The notes below the pieces were generated by a model. The model made no database searches and had not been told where the DNA came from. It worked only from the letters and a program-made list of their open reading frames with translations. A program made the translations under genes and the position numbers. This document shows positions 9,835-19,530 of a DNA stretch of 64,000 nt, piece after piece (position 1 is the first letter of the stretch; the number at the start of each line of letters is the position of its first letter). Where the stretch lies: assembly GCA_963817395.1 (NCBI GenBank), contig CAWFOC010000003.1, forward strand, positions 434,001 through 498,000. The letters run 5' to 3'. Source of the stretch: CAWGYQ01 sp963817395. Its GTDB lineage: Bacteria > Acidobacteriota > Vicinamibacteria > Vicinamibacterales > CAVPJW01.

Positions 9835-10254
9835 TCAGCCTTGCGGACCGGACGCACGCCGACGATCGGCACGAACGCGGGCGTGTCGCTGGCGGGAAAC
9901 GACTCCTCCGACGCTTCTCCCACCACGTCGAGTGTCGGCGGCGCGAGCCAGCCACGGACGTTCGTAGTTGAGTCGCAGGAGCGCCACCGCTCGGGCAATG
10001 TCACCGGGACGCTTCAGGTAGAACGACACCCAACCGGACTCGGGAAGCACGTGGTGCGGTGAGGCGCGCTCCTGGGCGACGAGCTCGCGCCGGATGGCTA
10101 CCGGGAATGGAAGATCGACGAGCGTATTGCCGTGGATGTGACCGAGCTCGCGTCGGCCGAGTCGAAACTCACGGCCGCCGTAACGATGGGCCACCGCCAC
10201 GACACCTGGCCAGCTGATGACCGCCGCTTCGATCTCCTCTGCGGCTCGAGCCAT
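9835..10254 (-). CDS. Luciferase-domain / DUF5519-like protein
   Basis: About 139 residues starting MARAAEEIEAAVISWPG. The core shows the family pattern: GREFRLGRRELGHIHGNTLV, DLPFPVAIRRELV, then a HHVLPESGWVSFYL block and ALLRLNYER. These blocks occur in small proteins annotated as luciferase-domain or DUF5519; the biochemical role is unknown to me. The last ~40 residues (after NYERPW) are arginine-rich and unlike the rest, so another indel near 9955 is likely and the true stop may differ from 9835. Convergent with the PQQ-like gene and followed on the same strand by nothing before 9766; it lies 84 nt downstream of the NHL gene stop at 10339, so co-transcription is possible. Confidence 0.6.
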   Translation of the reverse strand: MARAAEEIEAAVISWPGVVAVAHRYGGREFRLGRRELGHIHGNTLVDLPFPVAIRRELVAQERASPHHVLPESGWVSFYLKRPGDIARAVALLRLNYERPWLARAADTRRGGRSVGGVVSRQRHARVRADRRRASGPQG

Positions 10255-10338
10255 GGAACCACTCTGTCGGTTCATGAAACGATTGAACGTCCGCCGCGAC
10301 CGCATTCGTGGCGATCGCGGCGGAGCGTTGAGTCTGCG

Positions 10339-11647
10339 TTACTTCCAAGCGGCGTAGATGGGCTTCGCCACCAGATAAGGCTGGATTCGCGCCGGTGCGC
10401 GGGGTGAATTTCTGGGCGCGTCCGCTGTCCACCTCGGCGACATAGAGATTCCCCTGCTGGTCCACGCTGATGCCGTGAACGCCGCCGAGCGTGCCGGGGT
10501 AATCGCCCACCGCGCCCCAGGCGTACTGAAGGTGGCCCTGCTGGTCGTACTTGAGCATCTTCTGGGTGCTGCGATCGAATGTCCAGAGCATGCGGTCCTC
10601 GCCCATGTAGAAGAGGTGCAGGCTCGACGGATCGGCGTCGATTTTCCACTCGTAGATGTACTTGCCGTTTTCGTCGAACACCTGGACACGGTGATTCGCC
10701 CGGTCGTTGACGAAAACCCTCCGCGTCTGAGGATCGACGGCCACGCCGTGCACGTTGTTCATGTAGCTGGGACGGGTCTCCTTGCCGGCCTCGCCCTTCA
10801 TGCCGAAATCCAGCAGGAACTTTCCGTCCTTGTCGAACTTCGCGACGCGGGTGCCGTTGTATCCGTCGGCCACGAAGAACGAGCTGTCAGGCAACCACGC
10901 CATGAAGGTCGGGCGGTTGAAATGCGTGGCGTCCGCGCCGGGCGTCTCAGGTGTGCCGATGGTCTGGACGAGTTTCTTCCCGTCGTTCGTGAACTTGTAG
11001 AGTGCGTGCATATGGTCGTCGACCACCCAGACGTGCTTCTGGGCGTCGTACGGGTTGATATAGACCGCGTGCGGCCGACGGAAGATCTTGTCCCACTGTG
11101 TCCACTCTTCCTTGATGTTGCCCTGGCTGTCGACGACGGTGAGACAGTGTTCCCACCGCGCGTCCACACCGATCTCCCGGTACGGCGGGCTGGTGCCTCT
11201 CCAGATCTCCATGCCGCGCGCCGGATCCTGTCCGGTGCCGCCCGCTCCCGGCAGAGCGACGGCGGTTGCGCTTCGCCAGGGCAGGCCGCCCAGCGGAAAC
11301 TGGAGGCTCGGTCCCATCTCGGGCATCCGCCTCGTCTGCGGACGTGGAATGTTGGGCAGCTCGCCGCGGAAGAGGAGAAACACGCGATCAGGGCTCTCGG
11401 CGAAGATGCCCTGGCCGGCCCCCCAGGTCCACTTGTCGTGTCCCGGGAGCGTGCTCAGATCTTTGGGCCAACCCTTGACGACGTTGTAGGCGCCGAACAG
11501 GTCCTGGGCGCCAATGGCCCCCGGTACTGCGGCGAACCCGGTTGTGGGTTGGGCTTGCCCCTGGACGGGAATCGTCTGGCTGCCCAGCAGGAAGCCGACC
11601 ATCACACTGGCGATCACGGCGACGGAAACTGACAGGAATCTACGCAC
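10339..11647 (-). CDS. Secreted NHL-repeat beta-propeller, amidating-lyase-like, paralog 1 (frameshift near 3' end)
   Basis: About 436 residues. GTG at 11647 follows AGGAGGGCACTCG and gives MRRFLSVSVAVIASVMVG, a signal peptide. The body has NHL repeats with the signatures HVWVVDDHMHALYKF, RPTFMAWLPDSSFFVADGYN and VHGVAVDPQTRRVFVNDRAN, and finally VHGISVDQQGNLYVAEVD. The fold is that of six-bladed NHL propellers such as peptidyl-alpha-hydroxyglycine alpha-amidating lyase. Lyase activity is not proven by anything seen here. The raw frame loses the C-terminus at about 10370; a one-base correction restores the ending LVAKPIYAAWK with stop at 10339, which matches paralog 3 (36293). The block FGAYNVVKGWPKDLSTLPGH is shared almost word for word with paralog 3. 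Confidence 0.85.
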
Positions 11648-11750
11648 CGAGTGCCCTCCTCGCGAAAAGGCCACGTTGTAAGTGAGGAGGCGAATATGCC
11701 CCGAGGCTGGGGTTTTGTCCAGCGCAGCGTCTGGCGCGGTATCGTTGCGC

Positions 11751-12968
11751 ATGGGCAGAGTCACGGTGTTCGGCGAGCACGAGCCGAACACGCTCAGGCA
11801 GCTCGACGACGTCGCGAGCCGCGCCGAGCGCGCCGCGCTGATGGCCGACGGCCACCTCGGCTACGTCATGCCGATCGGCGGTGTTGCCGCGTACCGCAAC
11901 CAGGTGTCGGTGGTGGGCGTGGGATTCGACATCGCGTGCGGCAATGCGGCCATCCGTACCGATCTCTCGCTTGCCGGCGCTCCGGACCTCGCCACCCGCC
12001 TCGGGCAGCTCGCCGACGAGATCCAGAACACCATCTCGTTCGGACTCGGACGTCGCAATCGCGCCGACGATGCGCCCGTTGATCACCCGCTGTTCGCCTC
12101 GCCCGCATGGGAGGGCGTGCCGCCCCACCTCCGCCACAGCCTGCGCAGCAAGGCGCGCGCGCAACTGGGCACCGTCGGAAGCGGCAATCATTACGTCGAT
12201 GTGTTCGCCGACGAGTCGGATGCGATCTGGATCGGCGTGCACTTCGGCAGCCGTGGCCTGGGACACACGATCGCCTCGGGGTTTCTGGCGCTGTCACAAG
12301 GAGAGAAATGGGGCGCTCGCGTGCCGGAGCGCGAGGTGCTGCTCTCTCTCGACCGGCCGCTCGGGCAAGATTACTGGGCGCTGATGACCCTGGCCGGCGA
12401 CTACGCGTACGCGGGACGCGAATGGGTGGCGCGCAAGGTCGTCTCACTGCTCGGCGGCCGCGAGCTGGAGCTCGTGCACAACCATCACAACTTCGCCTGG
12501 CGTGAGGAGCATGACGGGAGCCCCCTGGTCGTGATTCGCAAGGGCGCGACCCCTGCGTTCCCGGGCCAGGAAGGATTCATCGGCGGGTCCATGGGCGATG
12601 ACGCCGTCATCGTGCGGGGCGCGACAGGGGCTGGCCACGCCGTGGAGACGTGGCAACGTCACGCCCTGTTCTCGACGGTGCACGGCGCGGGCCGGGTGAT
12701 GTCACGATCGGCGGCCGCAGGCAAGCGGCATCGCCGGACAGGCCGCGTGATGCGACCGGGAGCCATCTCGCCGCCGATGATGCACGACTGGGTGCGTGCG
12801 AAAGGCGTGATGCTGCGCGGCGGCGGCCTCGACGAGAGCCCGCACGTCTATCGACGGCTGAACGATGTCCTGGCCGCGCAGAAGGGAACCATCGAAGTGC
12901 TCCACACGCTGCGCCCTCTCATCGTCGTGATGGCTGGGCCCGATCAAGTCGATCCGTATCGGGATTGA
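11751..12968 (+). CDS. rtcB: RtcB-family RNA ligase-like protein
   Basis: 405 residues, no frameshift. RtcB joins 3'-phosphate or 2',3'-cyclic phosphate RNA ends to 5'-OH using GTP and Mn. Recognisable ligands and motifs in order are GVGFDIACGNAA (metal Asp/Cys), GTVGSGNHYVDVF (GSGNH), VHFGSRGLGH (HxGSRGxG), HNHHNF, RKGATPAFPG and GGSMGDDAVIVRG. The last is TVHGAGRVMSRSAA, holding the His that is guanylylated in the family. The GDD in place of the usual G-T after GSMG and the shorter overall length mark it as an RtcB2-like divergent form. ATG at 11751 is chosen; the longer frame start at 11682 overlaps the neighbouring promoter region. It diverges from NHL paralog 1 with about 100 nt between starts. 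No archease or RtcA gene is nearby. Confidence 0.92.
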   Translation: MGRVTVFGEHEPNTLRQLDDVASRAERAALMADGHLGYVMPIGGVAAYRNQVSVVGVGFDIACGNAAIRTDLSLAGAPDLATRLGQLADEIQNTISFGLGRRNRADDAPVDHPLFASPAWEGVPPHLRHSLRSKARAQLGTVGSGNHYVDVFADESDAIWIGVHFGSRGLGHTIASGFLALSQGEKWGARVPEREVLLSLDRPLGQDYWALMTLAGDYAYAGREWVARKVVSLLGGRELELVHNHHNFAWREEHDGSPLVVIRKGATPAFPGQEGFIGGSMGDDAVIVRGATGAGHAVETWQRHALFSTVHGAGRVMSRSAAAGKRHRRTGRVMRPGAISPPMMHDWVRAKGVMLRGGGLDESPHVYRRLNDVLAAQKGTIEVLHTLRPLIVVMAGPDQVDPYRD

Positions 12969-13039
12969 GCCGGACCACACGAAGTGAATGCGCTAAGATC
13001 CGAAGCACCCTTGCATCGCCGGGCTCCGTCCTGTTCGAG

Positions 13040-15081
13040 ATGACGTCGTCTCTCTCCCCCGGAAGTGCGCCGACCGAGGCGCGACTCCATCGTCTGCTGG
13101 CGATCAACGAGTGGTCGTCCCGTTCCGTGACGATCGCCTTGTCGGCGTGCGTGCTGCTGTACGTGGTGGTCTTCGGGTTTCTCGTCGTCTCGAAGAGCCA
13201 GACCCTCCAGAACAGCGACGACTTCGCCCAGTACCTGCAGTCGCTCTGGAACACGGCTCACGGAGAGCCCTTCCGGACGACGTGGCGCGGGGTTGGCGGC
13301 CCGGGTGAGCTGCTGCTCGGGATGCATGTCGAGCTGACGCTGCTCCTGTTGCTTCCCGTCTACCTGCTTTGGCAAGACCCGGCCGGGTTACTTGTGGTGC
13401 AGGTGCTGCTGGTCGCGCTCGCCGCGTTTCCCATTGCGGCGACGGCACGGCACCTGCTGGGGCGGCCGGTGCATGGCTTGATGTTCGGCCTCGCCCATCT
13501 CGCGAATCCCTTCCTGCATCGAGCTCTGTTCTACGACTTTCATCCCGAGTCGATCCAGTTCCTTGCTCTGACGTGGGCCGCGGCCTGTCTCCTGCAGGGA
13601 AGGGTGTTGGGCTTTGCCGTGGCCGCGGGGTTTGCGGGCCTGACGAAAGAGGACTCCTGGCTCCACGTGATGGTGCTCGGCGTGTTTGCGCTGGCCTTTC
13701 GCCCGCCGGGATTTCGTTCGAGCCGGGTGCCGGCGCTCGTCACGATTGGCGTCGCCCTGACGGCGCTGGTTGTCACCTCGTCGGTGCTGATCCCGTGGTG
13801 GCGAGGCGCGACACCAGTGACGTTTGCGATCAAATACCCCGCGCTCGGGGACGACATCGTCGAGATCATGGTGACGATGATTACCCGGCCGATGACGGTG
13901 CTTGGACTCGTCTGGGACCCAACGAATCTCGAGACCCACGCGCGGGTACTGCTGCTCTATCTGTTTCTTCCTCTGTTCTCGATTCAGTCGCTGGTGCTCG
14001 TCGCGCCAGGAACGCTGCTGACCTGTCTGACCGAGCGGGAGACGGTCAAGACGCTCAGCGCGCTCTATCCTTTCTCGCTGTTGTTCTTCCATCCCTTCGC
14101 GGCCATGCTCGGACTGTCGTCGATCAGCCGAGCCTGGGCGCGATTCGATCCGGTTTCGATCCGCACCGCGGTCTCCACACTCGCCGCTGCGGTGAGCTCG
14201 GTCGCCATGCTCACCTACGGCCCGAACCGGGTGAAGGAGCCGGACAGTTATCAGGCGTATTTCGTCAATCGTTTTCCGTTGTCGTTCGGGTTCTCCTGGG
14301 AGTATTTCGCCGACAACGAGCACGCCCGGATCGGCCGGCGTTTCGTGCGCGAGGTCGTACCCCCGGACGTGCCGCTTTCCACGGAATACCGGCTCTCGGC
14401 GCACGTGTCGAACCGGCGGGTGCTGCACGCGATTGGCGACCGTCTCGAGGACTGGGTGTTCTTCGACTTGAACGGCCCGCACTATACGGAAAAGCCGGAG
14501 CTCTTTCGCGACGTGCTCAGGTCCGGTCAGTACGGCCTCGTGGCGTTCGACGACGGTTACACGCTGCTCAGACGCGGCGCGCCGCCTGGAGCGATCGCCG
14601 AAGTCGTCGACGCTGGCCGACCGACGCGTCGAAGCCGAGTTGCTCGATCGCCGGACTGGCCAGAACGTGGCCGATCACCGCGTCGCCAGTCGTTTCACCC
14701 GCATGGGGCGTCACACCGCGGACAGGAGCGGCATGCTCCTCCATCAATTCGTCCGGCCCCTCGCGCCCGGCCGATACAGCGCCGTCTATCGGGTTCGGTT
14801 TGGCGCGGCGCCCGATGGGCCCTACAACGGTCGGATCACTGGAGGTCCGGGATGTCGAACGGCGCCGGCTCGTCGCCGAGCGAACCCTGACGCCGTCCGA
14901 TGTCGGGACGGGAGCCGACTACCGATCCATTTCCGTTCCGTTCGAGCTTCAGGAGCGGGCGACCGTGGAGGTGCGTATGCGGTTCGCTTCAGAGATCGAT
15001 GTCTGGATCGACCACGTGGAGCTTCGGGATCAATCCCGCCGAGCCGTCAGCGTCGCGTCAGTCGGAGGGCAGGTTCTATAG
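13040..15081 (+). CDS. DUF2079 multi-pass membrane protein (two frameshifts)
   Basis: About 680 residues. ATG 13040. After a ~30-residue N-terminus come about ten membrane helices. The conserved DUF2079 features are DFAQYLQSLWNTAHGEPF, GMHVELTLLLLLPVYLLW, FYDFHPESIQFLAL and FAGLTKEDSWLHVMVLGVF. The Asp/His/Glu residues in these loops look like those of polyprenol-phosphate-dependent glycosyltransferases, but DUF2079 has no established reaction. The reading frame shifts near 14620 (after EVVDAGRPT) and 14840. The joined frames give a C-terminal beta-sandwich-like domain (GRYSAVYRVRFGA, then RTLTPSDVGTGADYRSISVP, ending WIDHVELRDQ) that looks carbohydrate-binding; stop 15081. Whether that domain is always fused in the family I cannot tell. 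Sits 71 nt behind rtcB. Confidence 0.82.
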
Positions 15082-15125
15082 AGCCGTCACGACCCCGTCG
15101 GCAGATCGGTGACCGCTGCCGACGG

Positions 15126-16157
15126 TCAGCGCGGATTGTAGAGCTCCGGCCACTGATCGTTCGATGTCGAAAACGTCAGGCGGATGGCCGAGTCCCACGG
15201 AGTTCCGATTCGCCAGGCGAACATCTCGTAGTCGGCCTGATCGTGCTCGTGACCAGCCGCCGACGCACCCCACACCAGCCATTGCCCATCCGTGGACACG
15301 CGCGGGAAGTACTCGTGGCTGTAGGAACCCGGCACGTCCATGAAGACCTTGCCCTGTCCCTGTTTTGGCTTCGGCGTGCATGATGCGCGTGCCGCCGAGA
15401 CCGCCGGTCTCCACCCAGATGGCTTGTGTCGTGCCCGGCACCCAGGTGCACTGACAGGCGCTCCTCCCGCCGATTGGCCGATAGCGCCGCGTCGCCAGAT
15501 CGACCACACCAACGCCGCGCGCCGGCGCCGCACGCAGCGCAACGCACAACAGGTCGTCGATGCCCAGCACGGGGTCGCCGATGCGCCCGCCGGTCGGCGG
15601 TCCGCCGCCGTCATAGAGGGCACGCTCGACACCGCTCGCTCGATCCACGACGAACACCTTGTTGTCGCGGAGGAAGGTGACGCCCGTTCCGTCGGAAAGC
15701 CAGTGCGGATGGACGGCGCGTGCTGCCAACCTCCGCTCGTGCCCGCCGTCGGCCGCCATGACATGAAGGTCCCATCCCCCGGCGTCACGAAACGACACGC
15801 GAGGCCGCCGGCTTCTGACGAACGCAATCGACCGCCCGTCAGGTGACACCCGCGCGAAGTAGTCGACATGCGGATGGGTGGTGAGGCGCTCGAGCGTCAG
15901 CGTCTTGAGATCGACGGCGTAAAGATCGTGGTTGCCGGCGCGATTCGACGACCAGATGAAGCGGCCGCCCGTCTGACGGCCGAGACGCGCGAAGGCGTCT
16001 CGCTCGCCGGCTGTCAGCTCCGCTCGGGCAGCGTGCCCCTGATTCGTCCGCGTGCCCGACGGGCGTGACGAGCTCCTCGGCCCTGCCCAGCGAGCGACAC
16101 GCCTTCGATGGCGCCGACGATCAGCAGCGCAGCCAGCGCCCAGCCTGGCGAGATCAT
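15126..16157 (-). CDS. Secreted PD40/TolB-like beta-propeller protein (frameshifts)
   Basis: About 343 residues reconstructed. ATG at 16157 gives a signal peptide (ISPGWALAALLIVGAIEGVS). PD40-type blades follow: GRFIWSSNRAGNHDLYAVDL, VDYFARVSPDGRSIAFVRSR, WDLHVMAADGGHERRL, VHPHWLSDGTGVTFL and YFPRVSTDGQWLVWGASAAG. The SNRxGxxDLY and VSPDGxxIAF words are diagnostic of TolB-like propellers. The frame changes once near 16050-16090 and again near 15350; both are repaired by single-base corrections. It is the third gene of a minus-strand operon: the stop of the preceding gene (16162) lies only 4 nt upstream of this ATG. Location periplasm or outside; partner unknown. Confidence 0.8.
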
Positions 16158-16161
16158 CCGT

Positions 16162-16502
16162 TCAGCCTCTCTTCGGACGGGCGGAACGGTTCCTGCCCGG
16201 TCGGCCGAGCCGGACGGAGAGGAGCTCATCCAGCGGTGTGAAGTACAGCGCGATTGAAGGGAACCGTGACGTCCAGCCGCGACGTCGCGTCCGACCCCAC
16301 ATTGGAGCCGAGGTAGGTCTGCCAGCCCGCAGCGCGAATGCCACCACCGCACCAGATCCAAATCGCATACCACCGGTGCGGGAAGACGAAGAGCGACGTT
16401 CCCCAGAAATCGTGGCGGCCACGACAAGTCGACATCGGTGGGCGGAATCAGGTCTTCGATGGCCCGGGCCTCCTCCTCCGCCACTCTTGTTGAACTCGAC
16501 AT
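16162..16502 (-). CDS. Hypothetical protein, ~113 aa (frameshifted)
   Basis: ATG at 16502 follows an almost perfect ribosome site (ACAGGAGGC, 1 nt spacer region before ATG), overlapping the stop of the upstream gene. The N-terminal part reads MSSSTRVAEEEARAIEDLIP. After a frame change near 16425 it continues SLFVFPHRWYAIWIWCGGGI and AGWQTYLGSNVG. After another near 16245 it reads FTPLDELLSVRLGRPGRNRS to a TGA at 16162-16164. The tryptophan/tyrosine-rich centre may be one membrane-associated helix. I do not recognise the family. Its tight spacing on both sides (9 nt and 4 nt) shows that it is translated as part of the 15126-17191 operon. Confidence 0.5.
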
Positions 16503-16510
16503 GCCTCCTG

Positions 16511-17191
16511 TCAACCGGCGTGCGCCACCAGCTCGTCGGTCGCTGCATCGAAGGCCTGAACGAGAATCCCCGGTCCAGGCGTACGCGTGCGCCGGGCGCA
16601 TGTTCCAGCTGGATGTAGTAGTCCTCCTTGTCGTCCACCTTCGGACTGGATCCCGAGGACACCAGCTTCGGTGGGCCGGAAGAGCACGCCGATCGCTGCC
16701 CGCGCGCGGCTCTTGTTCACCTGATTGGAGTCGTGCGACGAGGCGATGTCGAATCCGAATTTTCCCGTCGCCTTGTGAGCGTACGCGGACAACTCACCGG
16801 GCGCGTAGTGGATGTATTTCGTCCACGTCCACGAATTCGTGTAAGGCGGCCTGAGCGTCTCGAATGGGACGATTCACCGTCGCGGTCAGAATGTCGTCGA
16901 GACCCGCGATCCCACTCATCGCCGCGCCGGACGCCTGCCGCGGCAGTCGCTTCGTGACGGTGTGCTCTTCCTCGCCGGAAAGGAGGCCCGCACCAACGGG
17001 CAGCCGCACGAGATTGGCGCCCGCCTCCTCCACCCCCTCCAGGTAAGCGAAGAGCGCCGCCCTCTCCCTGGCGCCGCGATCGTCCTCCAGCCGTCCTGAG
17101 ATTCGCCGTCTCGGCACCAAGAACGGCCTCGATTCCCGTCATTGCCCGAAGAGCAGCTGCGCGGTTTCCGACCACCGCCTCTCTTCGCCAT
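16511..17191 (-). CDS. Hypothetical protein, ~225 aa (several frameshifts)
   Basis: ATG at 17191 follows GGGAGAGCTGATC. Joining the frames gives an N-terminus MAKR..., then RAMTGIEAVLGAETANLRTA, FAYLEGVEEAGANLVRLPVG, AMSGIAGLDDILTATVNRPI and ALHEFVDVDEIHYAPGELSA. The rest reads HKATGKFGFDIASSHDSNQV, NKSRARAAIGVLFRPTEAGV, DDKEDYYIQLEHAPGARVRL and VQAFDAATDELVAHAG, with stop at 16511. There is no signal peptide or membrane helix, so it is probably cytosolic. I cannot name the family. First gene of the operon that continues with a 113-residue unknown and the PD40 propeller; its promoter region holds the FNR-type palindrome at 17331. Frame changes fall near 17165, 17095, 16795 and 16640. Confidence 0.5.
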
Positions 17192-17330
17192 GATCAGCTC
17201 TCCCTTCAGTCGGTAGACCGACGAAACGCCACATGTCCAATCGATCGCGCGGCGACATCTCGCCTGAGCATATTGTCTCGCCAAACCCGCTGAATCCAGC
17301 GCTCCACCATTCTGAAGCGGCTTCTGGATC

Positions 17331-17344
17331 TTGACCCAGGTCAA
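17331..17344. promoter_or_regulatory. FNR/DNR-type palindrome TTGAC-N4-GTCAA
   Basis: TTGACCCAGGTCAA matches TTGAY-N4-RTCAA, the CRP/FNR-superfamily box for FNR, FixK or DNR regulators; with flanks the arms extend to eight perfect base pairs (TCTTGACC / GGTCAAGA). It lies between two divergent genes, 140 nt upstream of the unknown operon (17191) and 124 nt upstream of the META lipoprotein (17468). A regulator gene is not in the window. Binding is inferred. Confidence 0.5.
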
Positions 17345-17467
17345 GACCGCCGCAGCGAGCCGCTTTTCTGGGATAATTGGAGGTTGAGCGCTTGAAGACA
17401 CGTCGCACAGCCACCGTCGGTGCCATCGGTGCTGGTTCATGCGACGCGCGTACGACGGACCAGAATC

Positions 17468-17879
17468 ATGAAGTGTGTTTACCTGCTCTTCTTTGCGGCG
17501 ACCTTCGTGGCCTTCGGGGTGCAGCGGAAGTGTGACCGGCCCATCCGACGTCAGCAGCGATACCTGGCAGCTCGTCTCGCTTCAAGAAGGTTCAGCCGCT
17601 CCCGTCACGATTTCAGACCCGTCGCGCTACACGCTGCGCCTGGCGGCCAATGGTCGCGCCGAGGTGAAGTCGGACTGCAACGCGTGCGGCGGGAGCTACT
17701 CGCTGACCGACAACGCTTTCGAGCGTCGGTCCACTGGCGTGCACCCGGGCCTACTGTGGGACCTCGTCGCTCGACAATGCACTTCACGATGGCGCTCGAC
17801 GGCGCGCAATCACTCGACCCAGACCGATAGTCGCCTGACCATCACCAGCGGCGACGTGACACTCCGGTTCCGCCGGTAG
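17468..17879 (+). CDS. META-domain (HslJ-like) lipoprotein (frameshifts)
   Basis: About 137 residues. ATG at 17468 starts MKCVYLLFFAATFVAFG. After removing one G near 17522 it continues CSGSVTGPSD, making an AFGC lipobox, so it is a predicted lipoprotein. The META/DUF306 pattern follows: DTWQLVSLQEGSAAPVTI, YTLRLAANGRAEVKSDCNAC and GGSYSLTDNAF. Another shift near 17735 leads to FTMALDGAQSL, and near 17825 to SRLTITSGDVTLRFRR, stop 17879. Family members such as E. coli HslJ are linked to novobiocin tolerance, but here only the fold can be claimed. Preceded by the FNR-type box; alone on its strand. Confidence 0.72.
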
Positions 17880-18026
17880 TCGCCCGCCCACGCCGGCGGG
17901 TCGAGCCTGGTTTTCCCAGTTCTTCCCGTGCTTCCGGTTCTTCGTGCATTCGCCGTTCAGCCGCTGCGGGCGGCCAGCGCCCGAGTGTCCTCTAGACGCG
18001 GGCGGTATCACTGGATCGTTTGTCCA

Positions 18027-18056
18027 TTGCTTCCGGGAATCCAGCCCCGATACAAT
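18027..18056 (+). promoter_or_regulatory. Sigma-70-type promoter of NHL paralog 2
   Basis: TTGCTT (18027-18032), an 18-nt spacer and TACAAT (18051-18056), about 80 nt upstream of the ATG at 18137. Good match and right position; inferred only. Confidence 0.5.
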
Positions 18057-18136
18057 TCGGCTGCCGTAAAAGACGTCCCTTGCGGTCCAGGTTCTGCCAC
18101 GAGGTCAGCGACCCGGTAACGAGAGGAGCATCCACG

Positions 18137-19414
18137 ATGTGCCCACGACGTTCGTCACTCCCGAATCTGGCTGCCGGAGCGGCGCTGGCGGCGGCTCTCG
18201 CCTTGACGGCGTGCAATAGCGCGCCCGCCGAGGCTCCAAAGGCTGAAGCAGCTCAAGCCACCCGCTGCAGCCACCGAGTCTGCGCAGAAGGGCGGACAGG
18301 ACCTGTTCGGCCCTTACGAAGTCGTCGAGAACTGGCTGCAGCCGCTTCCCGACGCACCCGACCACAAACATGAGGGCTATACCTTCGGCTCGCAGGCGGC
18401 TGTTTACGCCGAGACGCCGGACCGCATCTGGATTGCGCAGCGCGGCGAGCTGCCGCTGCCCAAGGGCGCCAAGCCATGGACGCCGTACGCGCAGATCCTC
18501 CCCTCACCCGGCGCCGCCACGGGGCCGCGCATAAAGGACGGGGTGCAATTCAAGCACGTGATCTTCGTCGTCAATCGCGACGGCAAGATGATCCAGTCGT
18601 GGCCTCAGCACGACCAGCTCTTCGATCAGCCGAAGGCGCCGCTCGGTCCTCGCGGACCGCACAAGATCAAGATGAGCCCGTACGATCCCGAGAAACATGT
18701 GTGGGTCATCGACGACAACCTGCATCAGATCTTCAAGTTCACCTATGACGGCAAGCTCGTGATGACGCTCGGTCAGATGGGCGTCGAGGGACGCGGGCCC
18801 AACATGTTCGCCCGCCCGACCGACATCGCCTGGCTGCCCGACGGCACGTTCTTCATCAGCGACGGCTATCACGGCGTGCGCGTCGCGAAGTTCGATCCGA
18901 GTGGCAAGTTCATCATGGACTGGGGACAGAAGCCGGTCGACCCGAAGAACCCGGGCCCCAACGAGTTCAGTACCGTCCACAGCATCGCCATCAGCAAGGA
19001 CCGACGGCTCTTCGTTGTCGATCGGCAGCACGAACGGTTCCAGGTGTTCGACGAGAACGGCAAGTTCCTCAGCATCATCCCGACGCGCGAAGCCCATTGG
19101 CCGACCGAGGCCCACTCGCTTCCGTACTTCCACCTGATCACCGACGACCAGTACATCTGGATGGGTGATGGCGGGACGCAGCGCGATCCTGAAATACGAC
19201 CTCAACGGCAACTTCCTGTACGGCTGGGGTCAGGCAGGCGGGCTCGCCCGGGCGGCTCTGGGGACCGCACCAGATGACGGTCGATCAGGAAGGCAATCTG
19301 TTCGTGGCTGAAGTCCAGAACGGACGAGTGCAGAAGTTCCGTCCGAAGCCGGGCGCCGATCCCGCGAAAGTCGTCGGTCAGGAAGTGCGACTGGCGAAAT
19401 CGACGACCGACTGA
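18137..19414 (+). CDS. NHL-repeat beta-propeller lipoprotein, paralog 2 (frameshifts)
   Basis: About 425 residues. ATG 18137 gives NLAAGAALAAALALTACNSA, a signal peptide with LTAC lipobox, so this paralog is lipid-anchored where paralogs 1 and 3 have plain signal peptides. The frame shifts near 18263, after which the mature part is DLFGPYEVVENWLQPLPDAP, then blades HVWVIDDNLHQIFKFTYDGK, RPTDIAWLPDGTFFISDGYH, VHSIAISKDRRLFVVDRQHE and, after shifts near 19185 and 19245, MTVDQEGNLFVAEVQNGRVQ. Stop TGA 19412-19414; the net shift is zero. It ends KSTTD and lacks the LV[AG]K..Y[AS]AWK tail of the other two. Same propeller family as the amidating lyase; catalytic role not shown. Confidence 0.82.
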
Positions 19415-19434
19415 GCACCGCAAGGTTCACGCGA

Positions 19435-19465
19435 GCGAGGGGTGCGCATCGTGCGCGCCCCTCGC
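19435..19465 (+). terminator. Strong hairpin after NHL paralog 2
   Basis: GCGAGGGG (19435-19442) pairs perfectly with CCCCTCGC (19458-19465), and the loop contains a further GCGC/GCGC pairing. It begins 20 nt after the stop codon. There is no T tract, so intrinsic termination is uncertain; the hairpin may protect the 3' end. Confidence 0.45.
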
Positions 19466-19530
19466 CAAGTTCGCGGCGCCGCTTCGCCCTCCCCGCCTGA
19501 CCGGATCCGGCCGCACGTTATGATGGAGGC

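Noticed and set aside
13388..14482. 364-residue minus-strand open frame
   Set aside because: Antisense to the DUF2079 gene, with the Arg/His/Gln-rich composition of a shadow frame.
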